A stretch of DNA of 64,000 bases from Herbiconiux sp. SALV-R1 (GTDB taxonomy: Bacteria; Actinomycetota; Actinomycetes; Actinomycetales; Microbacteriaceae), in the NCBI RefSeq assembly GCF_013113715.1, contig NZ_CP053344.1, positions 1,364,001-1,428,000 on the forward strand. The letters are read 5' to 3'. Of the stretch, positions 54,855-62,306 are shown in pieces (position 1 is the stretch's first letter; each line of letters starts with the position of its first letter). The notes beneath the pieces were generated by a model. That model saw nothing but the letters and a program-made list of their open reading frames with translations, did no database searches and was not told where the DNA came from. The position numbers and the translations under genes were made by a program.

Positions 54855-54904
54855 GAATCGTGCCGCCGAGCCTGCTGAAAGCTCGAGCGCACGATTCTCA
54901 TACC
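54848..54904. repeat. Inverted repeat element, copy 2
   Basis: GGTATGAGAATCGTGC (54848-54863) and GCACGATTCTCATACC (54889-54904) are perfect 16-bp arms, with an inner GAGC/GCTC stem. The left side matches copy 1 for about 30 bases. The epimerase gene stops at the TGA within the left arm. The two copies bracket the arsR/epimerase pair. Confidence 0.75.
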
Positions 54905-54928
54905 CTTGGCGGGCGCCTGCCGCGGGAC

Positions 54929-55564
54929 CTACTGCACGGCGTGCACCATGCCGCCCACGACGACGCCGAGCAGGGTGCTCCAGGCGAGGATCGCCACGGC
55001 CTGCCAGGCCAGCACGCGCGCCTTGCTCACGCCGCTCGCGGCGAGCATCGTGGCGGTGAACTGGGTCGGCAGCAGCAGCGGGCCGAGGAGGCTCACGCCC
55101 GGTACGCCGTAGCGGTCGAGTGCTCGCTGCAGCTTCTGGCGGCGGGCCTTCTTGCGGCTCGACTCGCCCGGCTCGTCGTCGAGGGCCGCGGCAGGGGCGA
55201 CGGCGGCGGCGGGCGACCCGGGGGCCGCGACCGCCTCGGGCGACCCGGGGGCCGGCGACCCGGGGGCCGCGCCCGCGAACACCTCCTCGCGCGCCCGCGC
55301 CTTCGCGGCGCGGCGCGAGTCGCGGCGGGCGATCACCGCCGACCGTGCTCCCGAGCCGGCGAGCACGAGCACCGTCACGCAGAGGAAGTTGCCGATGGCC
55401 CCCGACAGCACGGCGACGACGGGGTGGAGACCGCCGATGATGCCGATCGACGCCGCCCCCTCGCCCTCGATGAAGGGCACGGCGCCGGCGAGCGCGACGA
55501 TGAGGGGCCGCAGCAGTTCGGGCACCTGGGCGACCAGGTCTTGGAAGGTGGAGATCAGGTCCAT
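54929..55564 (-). CDS. Small multidrug export family membrane protein (PF06695-like)
   Basis: Membrane protein of 211 residues with hydrophobic segments at the start (RPLIVALAGAVPFIEGEGAA), about residues 45-65, and two near the C-terminus (VPGVSLLGPLLLPTQFTATM, AVAILAWSTLLGVVVGGMV). Between them lies a charged Ala/Pro/Gly linker. The pattern matches putative small multi-drug export proteins. ATG 55564 is the first start before the membrane core. It is divergent from a two-component system that might regulate it. Confidence 0.75.
   Translation of the reverse strand: MDLISTFQDLVAQVPELLRPLIVALAGAVPFIEGEGAASIGIIGGLHPVVAVLSGAIGNFLCVTVLVLAGSGARSAVIARRDSRRAAKARAREEVFAGAAPGSPAPGSPEAVAAPGSPAAAVAPAAALDDEPGESSRKKARRQKLQRALDRYGVPGVSLLGPLLLPTQFTATMLAASGVSKARVLAWQAVAILAWSTLLGVVVGGMVHAVQ
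55212..55268. repeat. Linker repeats GGCGACCCGGGGGCC x3
   Basis: The 15-nt unit occurs at 55212-55226, 55239-55253 and 55254-55268, the last two in direct tandem. It lies within the loop of the PF06695-like protein and encodes repeated APGSP. Probably a slippage-prone linker. Confidence 0.7.
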
Positions 55565-55717
55565 GGCGTGCTCCTGTCGGGAGATGTGGTGGCGGATGCG
55601 GTGGTTCCGTGCGCCGGTCAACCCAGCCCACCGCATCCGCTCGTCTCGCGTCAGTGTCGCGGTGTCACCGCTTTCCGGGTGGGATGCCGGTCGCACCCGT
55701 GACATCTGTCATGCACC

Positions 55718-55723
55718 TAGGGT
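55718..55723 (+). promoter_or_regulatory. -10-like box for two-component operon
   Basis: TAGGGT ends 6 nt before GTG 55730, consistent with a leaderless start for the sensor kinase mRNA. No Shine-Dalgarno sequence precedes the GTG. Confidence 0.4.
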
Positions 55724-55729
55724 GGTGGC

Positions 55730-56908
55730 GTGATGAACGCTCAGCAGTCGCCGCGCGGGGTGACCGCGACCTGGTGGTACACGGCGTCGGCGATCGTGTT
55801 CTTCGAGCTCATGATCGTGCTGCTCTGGTCGCTCACCCTGCTGCAGGGGCGGTTCGACCTCCCTGTGCAGCTCGTCGTGCTCGCGGTCGGGCTGGTCTGG
55901 ATCGCCTCGACCCTGCCGCTCCTGCGCGCCTACCGGCACCGGTCGGGTGAGACGACGGAGCTGCCCTGGCGCAGCATCCTCGTTCCTGTGCTCGTCGGCG
56001 CGGCGTACGGCGGGCTCGCCTTCGCGGTGACGGGGCTGTGGCAGATCCTGCTGCTGCCGGTCGCGCAGTCGCTGCAGCTGCTCGACTGGCCGAAGTCGGT
56101 GCGTCTGCGCCTCGTGCTGGTGCTCACGGTGCTGCTCGGCTGCCTCTGGGTGGTCGACGTGAACACGGTGTTCTCGCGGCCGCCGTTCGACCAGGTGAGC
56201 GATCACTTCGTGCTCGGGTTCTTCTCGGCCTCGCTGCCGCTCATCACCGTGCTGTCGCTGTGGTGGTGGGACGTGCTGATCGCCCTCGACCGGGCCCGCG
56301 TCTCCGAGGCACGTCTCGCGGCGACGCAGGAGAGGCTGAGCGTGGCGACCGACGTGCACGACCTGCAGGGCCACCACCTGCAGGTGATCGCCCTGCAGCT
56401 CGAGCTCGCCGAGCGGTTGCTCGCGACGGATCCGGATGCGGCGCTCACCCAGCTGAAAGCGGCCCGCGTGAGCGTCGACGAGGCGCGGCAGGGCACGCGT
56501 GACCTCGCCACGCGGTTCCGGTCGGTGCCGCTGCCCGACGAGCTCGCGAACGCCGGCGACCTGCTGAGGGCCGCGGGGATCGCCGTGCAGACGACGATCG
56601 CTCCGGATGCGGAGGCGGCTCCCGCGGAGGTGTTCGGCCCGGTCATCCGGGAGACCACCACGAACGTGCTGCGGCACGGCGGAGGTCGCTCGGCGACGCT
56701 GTCGCTCTCTCGCGCGGCGGGGGAGTGGCGGTACGAGATCAGCAACGACGCGGCCGCGTCGGCTCCAGGGGTCGACGCCAAGGGTTCGGGGCTCGCCGGC
56801 ATCGCGCGCCGCGCCGCCGAGGCCGGCGGGACGATGCAGGTGCTGCGCGAGGGGGGCCGCTTCGCCGTGGTCGTCACGGCGCCGGCTGAGCGCGGGGTGA
56901 CGCGATGA
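55730..56908 (+). CDS. NarL/DesK-type sensor histidine kinase
   Basis: Membrane histidine kinase of 392 residues with about five hydrophobic segments in the first 180 residues. The HisKA_3 dimerisation helix has the phospho-acceptor His210 in TDVHDLQGHHLQVIALQ. The ATPase domain has the N-box-like RETTTNVLRHGG and a GSGLAGIARRAAEAGG lid region. No extracellular sensor domain is evident, so it may sense membrane state as DesK does. GTG 55730 is supported by the box 6 nt upstream. The stop overlaps the response regulator (ATGA). Confidence 0.92.
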   Translation: MMNAQQSPRGVTATWWYTASAIVFFELMIVLLWSLTLLQGRFDLPVQLVVLAVGLVWIASTLPLLRAYRHRSGETTELPWRSILVPVLVGAAYGGLAFAVTGLWQILLLPVAQSLQLLDWPKSVRLRLVLVLTVLLGCLWVVDVNTVFSRPPFDQVSDHFVLGFFSASLPLITVLSLWWWDVLIALDRARVSEARLAATQERLSVATDVHDLQGHHLQVIALQLELAERLLATDPDAALTQLKAARVSVDEARQGTRDLATRFRSVPLPDELANAGDLLRAAGIAVQTTIAPDAEAAPAEVFGPVIRETTTNVLRHGGGRSATLSLSRAAGEWRYEISNDAAASAPGVDAKGSGLAGIARRAAEAGGTMQVLREGGRFAVVVTAPAERGVTR

Positions 56909-57507
56909 TCAGGGTGCTCCTCGCCGACGATGAGGGGATGATCCGCTCGGCTCTGGCGGCGCTGCTGCGCCTGGAGCCCGACATCGACGTCATCGCGGAG
57001 TGCGCCGACGGCGTGCAGGCGGTGGCGGAGGCCGAGCGGCTGAAGCCCGACGTGTGCCTGCTCGACCTCGAGATGCCGGGCCTCGACGGTGTGGAGGTGG
57101 CCGAGCGGCTGAGGCGCACGGTGACGGCGCGGTGCATGATCGTCACCCGCCACGCCCGCCCGGGCGTGCTGCGGCGTGCGCTGGCGGCCGGTGTCGCGGG
57201 GTTCCTCCCCAAGTCGCGGGAGGCGGGGGAGGTGGCGGCGGTCATCCGCCGGGTCGCCGCCGGTGCGCGCTACGTCGACCCCGAGATCGCCGCCGACGCG
57301 TTGAGCGACGAGCGCTGCCCGCTCACCGACCGCGAGCTCGACGTGTTGCGTGCCGGCCGCCGTGGTGAGACCACCGCGCAGATCGCCGCGTCACTCTCCC
57401 TCGCCCCCGGCACGGTGCGCAACCACGTCTCCGCTGTGCTCGCCAAGCTCGCCGTCGACACCCGCCAACAGGCGGTGTTGCTCGCCCAGGAGCGCGGCTG
57501 GATCTGA
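56905..57507 (+). CDS. NarL/LuxR-type response regulator
   Basis: Cognate regulator of 200 residues: receiver domain with acidic pocket Asp8/Asp9 and phospho-acceptor Asp54 in LLDLEMPG, followed by a LuxR-type helix-turn-helix (TDRELDVLRAGRRGETTAQI, ASLSLAPGTVRNHVSAVLAK). Coupled by a 4-bp overlap to the kinase. Possible targets are the divergent PF06695-like gene or lipid genes elsewhere; no site can be assigned. Confidence 0.94.
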   Translation: MIRVLLADDEGMIRSALAALLRLEPDIDVIAECADGVQAVAEAERLKPDVCLLDLEMPGLDGVEVAERLRRTVTARCMIVTRHARPGVLRRALAAGVAGFLPKSREAGEVAAVIRRVAAGARYVDPEIAADALSDERCPLTDRELDVLRAGRRGETTAQIAASLSLAPGTVRNHVSAVLAKLAVDTRQQAVLLAQERGWI

Positions 57508-57513
57508 GTATGC

Positions 57514-57557
57514 GAGAGGCCCCGCAGCCGAACGGATGCTCAGCTGCGGGGCCTCTC
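57514..57557. terminator. Bidirectional terminator hairpin
   Basis: GAGAGGCCCCGCAGC (57514-57528) and GCTGCGGGGCCTCTC (57543-57557) form a perfect 15-bp stem with a 14-nt loop. It lies between the convergent response regulator and hsp20 genes and can end transcription from both sides. Confidence 0.8.
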
Positions 57558-57579
57558 AGACGGTCGCGAGCGCCGTCGG

Positions 57580-58011
57580 TCAGCTCGCGAGCGACTTCTG
57601 CGCGTCGTCTCTCGCCTGGCTCACCACCTGCACCTTGCGCGGCTTCGCCTTCTCGCTCACCGGGATGATGACGCTCAGCACCCCGTTGTCGTACGACGCC
57701 GAGATGCCCGCCGTGTCGACGCCCTCACCGATGCTGAACTGGCGCAGGTAGCTGCCGGCGGGCCGCTCCTGCGCGAGCCACTTGGCCCCTTCGGCCGAGC
57801 CCGCGGTGCGCTGCGCGCGGATGGTGAGCAGCTGACCGTCGACGTCGACGTCGACCGACCCCGGGTCGACGCCCGGCAGGTCGGCGTTCAGCACGTACCT
57901 GTCCTGATCTCGGTACAGGTCGACGGGCATGACGCGCGGCCCGGGCCGGGACTGCAGGAGGCTCGACGCGAGGCGGTCGAACTCGCTGAAAGGATCAAAA
58001 GACATGGCCAT
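57580..58011 (-). CDS. Hsp20/alpha-crystallin small heat-shock protein
   Basis: ATP-independent holdase chaperone of 143 residues. The alpha-crystallin domain includes RPGPRVMPVDLYRDQDRYVL, NADLPGVDPGSVDVDVDGQL and a C-terminal VLSVIIPVSEKAKPRKV with the beta-strand and I-x-I/V-type tail. ATG 58011 follows GGAAGGAG. The promoter carries both an HspR-type HAIR element and an HrcA-type CIRCE element, so it is probably under double heat-shock repression. Confidence 0.94.
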   Translation of the reverse strand: MAMSFDPFSEFDRLASSLLQSRPGPRVMPVDLYRDQDRYVLNADLPGVDPGSVDVDVDGQLLTIRAQRTAGSAEGAKWLAQERPAGSYLRQFSIGEGVDTAGISASYDNGVLSVIIPVSEKAKPRKVQVVSQARDDAQKSLAS

Positions 58012-58040
58012 GATGAATCAATCTCCTTCCGGTTCTGGGA

Positions 58041-58061
58041 GTTGAGTGCACATCACTCAAC
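58041..58061. promoter_or_regulatory. HAIR element (HspR operator)
   Basis: GTTGAGT-GCACATC-ACTCAAC has perfect 7-bp arms and the 7-nt spacer of the HAIR consensus CTTGAGT-N7-ACTCAAG; only the outermost pair differs. It lies 30 bp before the hsp20 start, covering the expected transcription start. HspR itself is not in the window. Confidence 0.8.
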
Positions 58062-58071
58062 TACGCTCAGA

Positions 58072-58098
58072 TTAGCACTCGGGCGCGGAGAGTGCCAA
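58072..58098. promoter_or_regulatory. CIRCE element (HrcA operator)
   Basis: TTAGCACTC-N9-GAGTGCCAA matches the CIRCE consensus TTAGCACTC-N9-GAGTGCTAA at 17 of 18 arm positions with the exact spacer length. It lies about 61 bp before the hsp20 start and overlaps a -10-like TAATCT (minus strand, 58069-58074). HrcA itself is not in the window. Confidence 0.85.
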
Positions 58099-58104
58099 GA
58101 CCCT

Positions 58105-59427
58105 TCAGTGGCCGGAGCGACCCATCCGGCGGCGCGTGACGGCGACCAGAGCGAGGAGCAGTCCGCCGGCTGCGACGATGCCGACAGCGACGAGGCCGAG
58201 CGGGGCTGCCTCCGAGCCGGTGGCCGCGAGGCCGGGCTTGCCGGAGCCCGCGCCGTCACCGGGCGCCGGCACGGGCGTCGCGGTGCTGGTGGCCTCGGGA
58301 GCGGGGGTCGGGGTGGGCGTGGCGGTGGGCTCCGGGTCGCCGTCGCCGTCGCCGGCGAAGGCGTCGGAGACGGCCTGCGACACCTGCTCGGCGAGGAAGG
58401 CGACACCCGCGGTGTTCGGGTGCAGCGCCCCGAGGGTGACGAACAGCCCGGGGTCGGGGGTGGGGGTGCCGCCCGTGGTGTTGAGGGTGATGCCGTTGAT
58501 GAACGCCTCACCGGCCGGCGCGCAGGCGGTGTTGCCCTGGGTGAGCGGCAGCGTCGAGATGTAGGTCGCGCCGTGGGCGGTGGCCGCGGCGCCGATCGCC
58601 GCGTCGAGCCGCGCCTCGGTGCCGTGGAGGTAGAAGGTGTCGGTCTCGGTGAACGGGAAGGCGTTCTCGGGGAACGGCGGCTCGAACGGGTTGCTGCCCG
58701 TGCCGAGGGGTGAGGAGTAGCATCCGGCCTCGGGGTAGTTGGCCAGGTCGGGCGTGATGGCGGGGTAGCCGATGACGAAGATCTTCGCATTCGGCGCCTT
58801 CTCCCTGATGAGCGCGAAGGTCTCGTCGAGGGCGGGTGCGACGGTGGTGTCGAGCTGGTACTTCAGCCGGTCGACCTCGATGCCGTCGACGACGGGGGCG
58901 TAGAACTCCTTGCAGTTGGCGAGATTCGCCCCGAGCACGTCGAGCACGAGCGGGCCGTTCGCGCTCTCGGCGATGCACGTCTGCGCCACCGTGGAGAAGC
59001 CGAGGTCGTTGCCGCCGATCGTCACCGTCACGACGTCGGTGTCGGCGCTGAGTGATGCCGACTGCACGGGTGCCGTTCCGGCCCCGGTGATGGTGGTCTG
59101 CTCGGTGTCGCGGATGTTCGCCGTCACCGCTCCACTGCAGGTGCGGTCGTCGAGGTCGAGACCGAGCGACTCGGCGACGAGGTGCGGGTAGTTCTGGTCG
59201 GCCTGGAAGCAGCCGGATGCGGGCAGCTCACTGTACGGCGTGAGGCCGAACCCTGCCGAGTACGAGTCGCCGAGGGCGACGTAGCTCTTGCCCGCGGTGC
59301 CCGAGTCGGCTGCCGCGCCCGCACCGGGCTCGGCGGGATCGGCGAACGCCGCGCCCGCGCCTCCCGCGAGAAGGAGGGAGGCGGTGACCGCCCCGATGAC
59401 CATGACCCGTGCCCCGATGCGCTTCAC
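58105..59427 (-). CDS. Wall-anchored SGNH/GDSL hydrolase
   Basis: Secreted SGNH-fold esterase or lipase of 440 residues. A signal peptide spans residues 1-30. Block I GDSYSAG carries the nucleophile Ser55, the glycine/asparagine blocks include TVTIGGNDLGF, and the catalytic Asp-His region is LGALHPNTAGVAFLAEQ. A Pro/Thr-rich spacer leads to a LAATG motif (about 400-404), a hydrophobic segment and an RRRMGRSGH tail, a class E-type sortase signal. GTG 59427 lies 6 nt after a TACAGT box. Confidence 0.92.
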   Translation of the reverse strand: MKRIGARVMVIGAVTASLLLAGGAGAAFADPAEPGAGAAADSGTAGKSYVALGDSYSAGFGLTPYSELPASGCFQADQNYPHLVAESLGLDLDDRTCSGAVTANIRDTEQTTITGAGTAPVQSASLSADTDVVTVTIGGNDLGFSTVAQTCIAESANGPLVLDVLGANLANCKEFYAPVVDGIEVDRLKYQLDTTVAPALDETFALIREKAPNAKIFVIGYPAITPDLANYPEAGCYSSPLGTGSNPFEPPFPENAFPFTETDTFYLHGTEARLDAAIGAAATAHGATYISTLPLTQGNTACAPAGEAFINGITLNTTGGTPTPDPGLFVTLGALHPNTAGVAFLAEQVSQAVSDAFAGDGDGDPEPTATPTPTPAPEATSTATPVPAPGDGAGSGKPGLAATGSEAAPLGLVAVGIVAAGGLLLALVAVTRRRMGRSGH

Positions 59428-59433
59428 CCTGAC

Positions 59434-59439
59434 ACTGTA
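59434..59439 (-). promoter_or_regulatory. -10-like box for SGNH gene
   Basis: On the minus strand TACAGT is followed by 6 nt and the GTG at 59427, the leaderless arrangement. It supports the chosen start. Confidence 0.45.
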
Positions 59440-59515
59440 GCCGCGCCACCGGCTGCCCGGGCATCCACCTTCTGGGGAGTGTTCCTCCGCCCCCATCCGT
59501 GTTACAACCGGCGCT

Positions 59516-60058
59516 TCACCCCGCGTGCAGCCGCGCCTGCAGGGCCTCGATGATCTCACCCAGCCTCCCCGACGACAGCAGTCCCGGCCCGAGCGGGCCC
59601 GCCGAGTCGTCACCCACCCGAGGGATGCTCGCCAGGGCCGCGCGGGCGGCGTCGGACGCCAACGCCAGCTGCGCCTCGATCTCGCGCGTGGCGGCGCCGG
59701 CGCCACCGGCCGCCCCCTCGTGCAGCTCGACGGCCCGCACCGCGTACGCGGCAGCCCCCAGGGCGTGCGCGCCCATGTGTGCGACGCCCGACGCCTGAGC
59801 CGCGGCCCGCGCTGCGGCCACGGCCGCGGGCGAGCTCGCCGACGTCGCCGCCCGCCCGGCCTCGAAGCGTCTGCGGATCTCACCCGCCGCATCCAGCTCC
59901 CCCCGCGCGAACGCGCGAGCCCTCGTGATGGCGTCGCGCGGCCGGCCGTCCTGCGGAGCCTCGGCCTCGAACAGCCCGAGCACGCGCTCGGCGCAGACGG
60001 CGGCCCACGCCGCCACCTCGCGCCGGTCGGCCTCGCTCAACGTCTGCGATGAGGTCAT
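59516..60058 (-). CDS. Putative immunity protein (Imm-5-like)
   Basis: Helical Ala-rich protein of 180 residues. The segments AERVLGLFEAEAPQDGRPRD and AITRARAFARGELDA, plus a later AHMGAHALGAAAYAVRAVEL, resemble proteins annotated as putative immunity proteins in actinobacteria. No secreted toxin or polymorphic-toxin gene is adjacent, so a true immunity role is uncertain. ATG 60058 is the first start before the conserved region. It converges on nothing and is divergent from the cupin gene. Confidence 0.7.
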   Translation of the reverse strand: MTSSQTLSEADRREVAAWAAVCAERVLGLFEAEAPQDGRPRDAITRARAFARGELDAAGEIRRRFEAGRAATSASSPAAVAAARAAAQASGVAHMGAHALGAAAYAVRAVELHEGAAGGAGAATREIEAQLALASDAARAALASIPRVGDDSAGPLGPGLLSSGRLGEIIEALQARLHAG

Positions 60059-60121
60059 GTCCCCAGTCTTGCAGACGGGTTGCGTGGGCTCGCAGGCCAC
60101 GCTGCCGCGGGGGCTGCGTGC

Positions 60122-60127
60122 CAGAAT
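60122..60127 (+). promoter_or_regulatory. -10-like box for cupin gene
   Basis: CAGAAT ends 6 nt before ATG 60134, again the leaderless spacing. Confidence 0.4.
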
Positions 60128-60133
60128 CGCAGC

Positions 60134-60502
60134 ATGCAGCAGGAGCCCGTCACCCGCACCACCCTCGCCGACCACCGCCTGCCGAGCGGCACGGCCTTCG
60201 ATCACGTCGAGGTGCGACGCATCACCCTAGCCCCCTCGGTTCAGCCCGGTGCCCACACCCACAGCGGCCCCGTCTTCGGGGTCATCGAGAGCGGCTCGGC
60301 CCATGTGCAGCTCGCCGGCGAGCCCGAGCGCGTGCTGCGCGCGGGCGACACCTTCTACGAGCCGGGCGACTCCACCATCCTGCGCTTCGACGCCACCGAC
60401 GAGGGCGTCACCTTCCTTGGCTGGTTCCCGCTCCCGGCGGGCGCCGCTCCCGAGATCGCGATGGGCCACGCCGACACGGACGACCCGACGGCCACCGCGT
60501 AG
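60134..60502 (+). CDS. Cupin domain protein
   Basis: Small beta-barrel protein of 122 residues. The first cupin motif region PGAHTHSGPVFGVIESGSAH provides histidines and the second is FYEPGDSTILRFDATDEG. It may bind a metal and a small ligand, as in dioxygenase-like or sensor cupins. The start is supported by CAGAAT 6 nt upstream. It is 58 bp before the second two-component system; no function is known. Confidence 0.85.
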   Translation: MQQEPVTRTTLADHRLPSGTAFDHVEVRRITLAPSVQPGAHTHSGPVFGVIESGSAHVQLAGEPERVLRAGDTFYEPGDSTILRFDATDEGVTFLGWFPLPAGAAPEIAMGHADTDDPTATA

Positions 60503-60560
60503 ACCCAGGTCTCTTGAGCGGAGAGCCGGGCGCGCCCTAGGCTCGCGCCGAGGGGGCGGG

Positions 60561-62306
60561 ATGACGCAGGCGGCACGCGAGGCGGTACCGTCGTCGCGCC
60601 TGCGCCGCGGGCGCCTCGGCCCGTCGCGCGGTGCACTCGTGCTGCTCGGCGTCTTCGCGCTCCTGCTCGCGGGGGTGGAACTCTCCGTGGGGGCGACCGT
60701 GCCGGTTCCGTCGTGGATCCCGCTCGCCTTCACCGGCGTGTTCGTCGTCTGGGCAGCCGCGGGCATCATGGCGTGGTGGCGCCGCCCGACGAACGGCACG
60801 GGCGGGCTGCTGCTCGTCGGCGCGGTGTTCCTCTTCGTGAACGGCGCCGGCAACCTCGGGCTGCCCGGGCTGGTGGAGCTCGGCGCCGTCTTCGCCACCT
60901 CCATCCTCGCCATCACGGTGCACCTGCTGCACGCCTTCCCGAGCGGCAGGCTCCGCGGCGCGTTCTCGGTGACCACGGTGGCCGTCGGCTACGGCGTCGC
61001 GTTCGTGCTGCAGGCGCCGCTCTACCTTCTCCCGTCAGCGCCCTCCACCTGGCGTACGGTCGCCGAGGCGACGCAGAGCGCGATCGGTCTCGCGGTGATG
61101 GTGGCGACCGTCGTCATCCTGGTGCGGCGCCTCCGCTCCGCCGACCCGAAGAACCTCCGCGTGCTGCTGCCGCTCTATCTCTACGGCAGCCTCGCCGTGC
61201 TCGCCATCCCCGTCTCGGCGAGCGTCATCGGCCTCCTCGGCGGCGACCTCGCGGTCGTCGGTGGCGTGCAGCTGGTCGTGCTGGCGGGCATCCCGGTCGC
61301 CTTCCTCGCGGGGGTGCTGTTCGGCGGCTACACGCACACGGTCGAAGCGGATGCGCTGAGCGCCTGGCTGGGCGTGGCCACGCCCGCGAGAACGGCGGTG
61401 GGCCCGGCGCTCGCCCGAGCCCTCGGCGACGACTCGCTCCGGGTCGCCTACTGGTCGGAGGAGCGCGGCGAGTTCCTCGACGAACGGGGAGCTCCCGCCG
61501 ACGCCCGCGACCGGCGAGCGCCCCGGCAGTGGGAGGAGGTGCGCGTGGAGTCGCGGCTGGTCGGCGCCATCAGCTACGACGGGCGCATGATCGCCGACCC
61601 CGAGGCCGTGCGGCGCGCGGCGCAGGTGTTCGCCATCGCGCTCGACCGGGAACGCCTCACCGCAGCCCTGATGGCGAGCAACGAGGCCCTGCTCCGCTCG
61701 CGGCTCCGCCTGGTGGAGACCGCCGACCGCGAGCGGGCCCGCATCGCCCGCGACCTCCACGACGGACTGCAGGTGCAGCTCGTGCTGCTCGCCCTCGAGG
61801 CGCAGCAGATCGCGAACTCCGACGACGCCCACCCCTCCACCGCCGAGGCGGCCACCGAGCTGCGGCGCCGCATCGACGACGCCGCCGCGCAGCTGCGGCT
61901 CCTCGTGCACGCGGTGCTGCCCTCGGCCCTGGTCGAGCGCGGGCTGACCGCAGCGACGGAGGACCTCGTCGACCGGCTCGCCATGCCCGCCACCCTCACG
62001 AGCGACGTCGACGACCGCGACCTCGACCCGGCCATCGCCCACTCGGCGTACTTCATCGTGGCCGAGGCGCTCAGCAACGCCGTCAAGCACTCCGGGGCGC
62101 GGTCGGTGTCGGTCGAGCTGCGCCGCGGGAGCGGCGAGCTGCGGGTGCGGGTGACCGACGACGGCGGTGGAGGCGCCCGCCTCGAGGACGGAACCGGTCT
62201 CAAGGGCCTCGCCGACCGGGTCGACGCCCTGGGCGGTTCGTTCGAGCTGATCTCCCCGGAGGGCGGGGGCACTGAGGTGAAGGTGGAGCTGCCATGCGGG
62301 TCGTGA
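60561..62306 (+). CDS. NarL-family sensor histidine kinase
   Basis: Membrane kinase of 581 residues with about seven or eight hydrophobic segments in residues 25-260 and a cytosolic linker. The HisKA_3 helix has the phospho-acceptor His400 in ARDLHDGLQVQLVLLALEA. The ATPase domain has FIVAEALSNAVKHSGA and VTDDGGGGARLEDGTGLKGL. ATG 60561 follows a G-rich ribosome site. The stimulus is unknown. It overlaps the response regulator gene by 13 bp. Confidence 0.93.
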   Translation: MTQAAREAVPSSRLRRGRLGPSRGALVLLGVFALLLAGVELSVGATVPVPSWIPLAFTGVFVVWAAAGIMAWWRRPTNGTGGLLLVGAVFLFVNGAGNLGLPGLVELGAVFATSILAITVHLLHAFPSGRLRGAFSVTTVAVGYGVAFVLQAPLYLLPSAPSTWRTVAEATQSAIGLAVMVATVVILVRRLRSADPKNLRVLLPLYLYGSLAVLAIPVSASVIGLLGGDLAVVGGVQLVVLAGIPVAFLAGVLFGGYTHTVEADALSAWLGVATPARTAVGPALARALGDDSLRVAYWSEERGEFLDERGAPADARDRRAPRQWEEVRVESRLVGAISYDGRMIADPEAVRRAAQVFAIALDRERLTAALMASNEALLRSRLRLVETADRERARIARDLHDGLQVQLVLLALEAQQIANSDDAHPSTAEAATELRRRIDDAAAQLRLLVHAVLPSALVERGLTAATEDLVDRLAMPATLTSDVDDRDLDPAIAHSAYFIVAEALSNAVKHSGARSVSVELRRGSGELRVRVTDDGGGGARLEDGTGLKGLADRVDALGGSFELISPEGGGTEVKVELPCGS

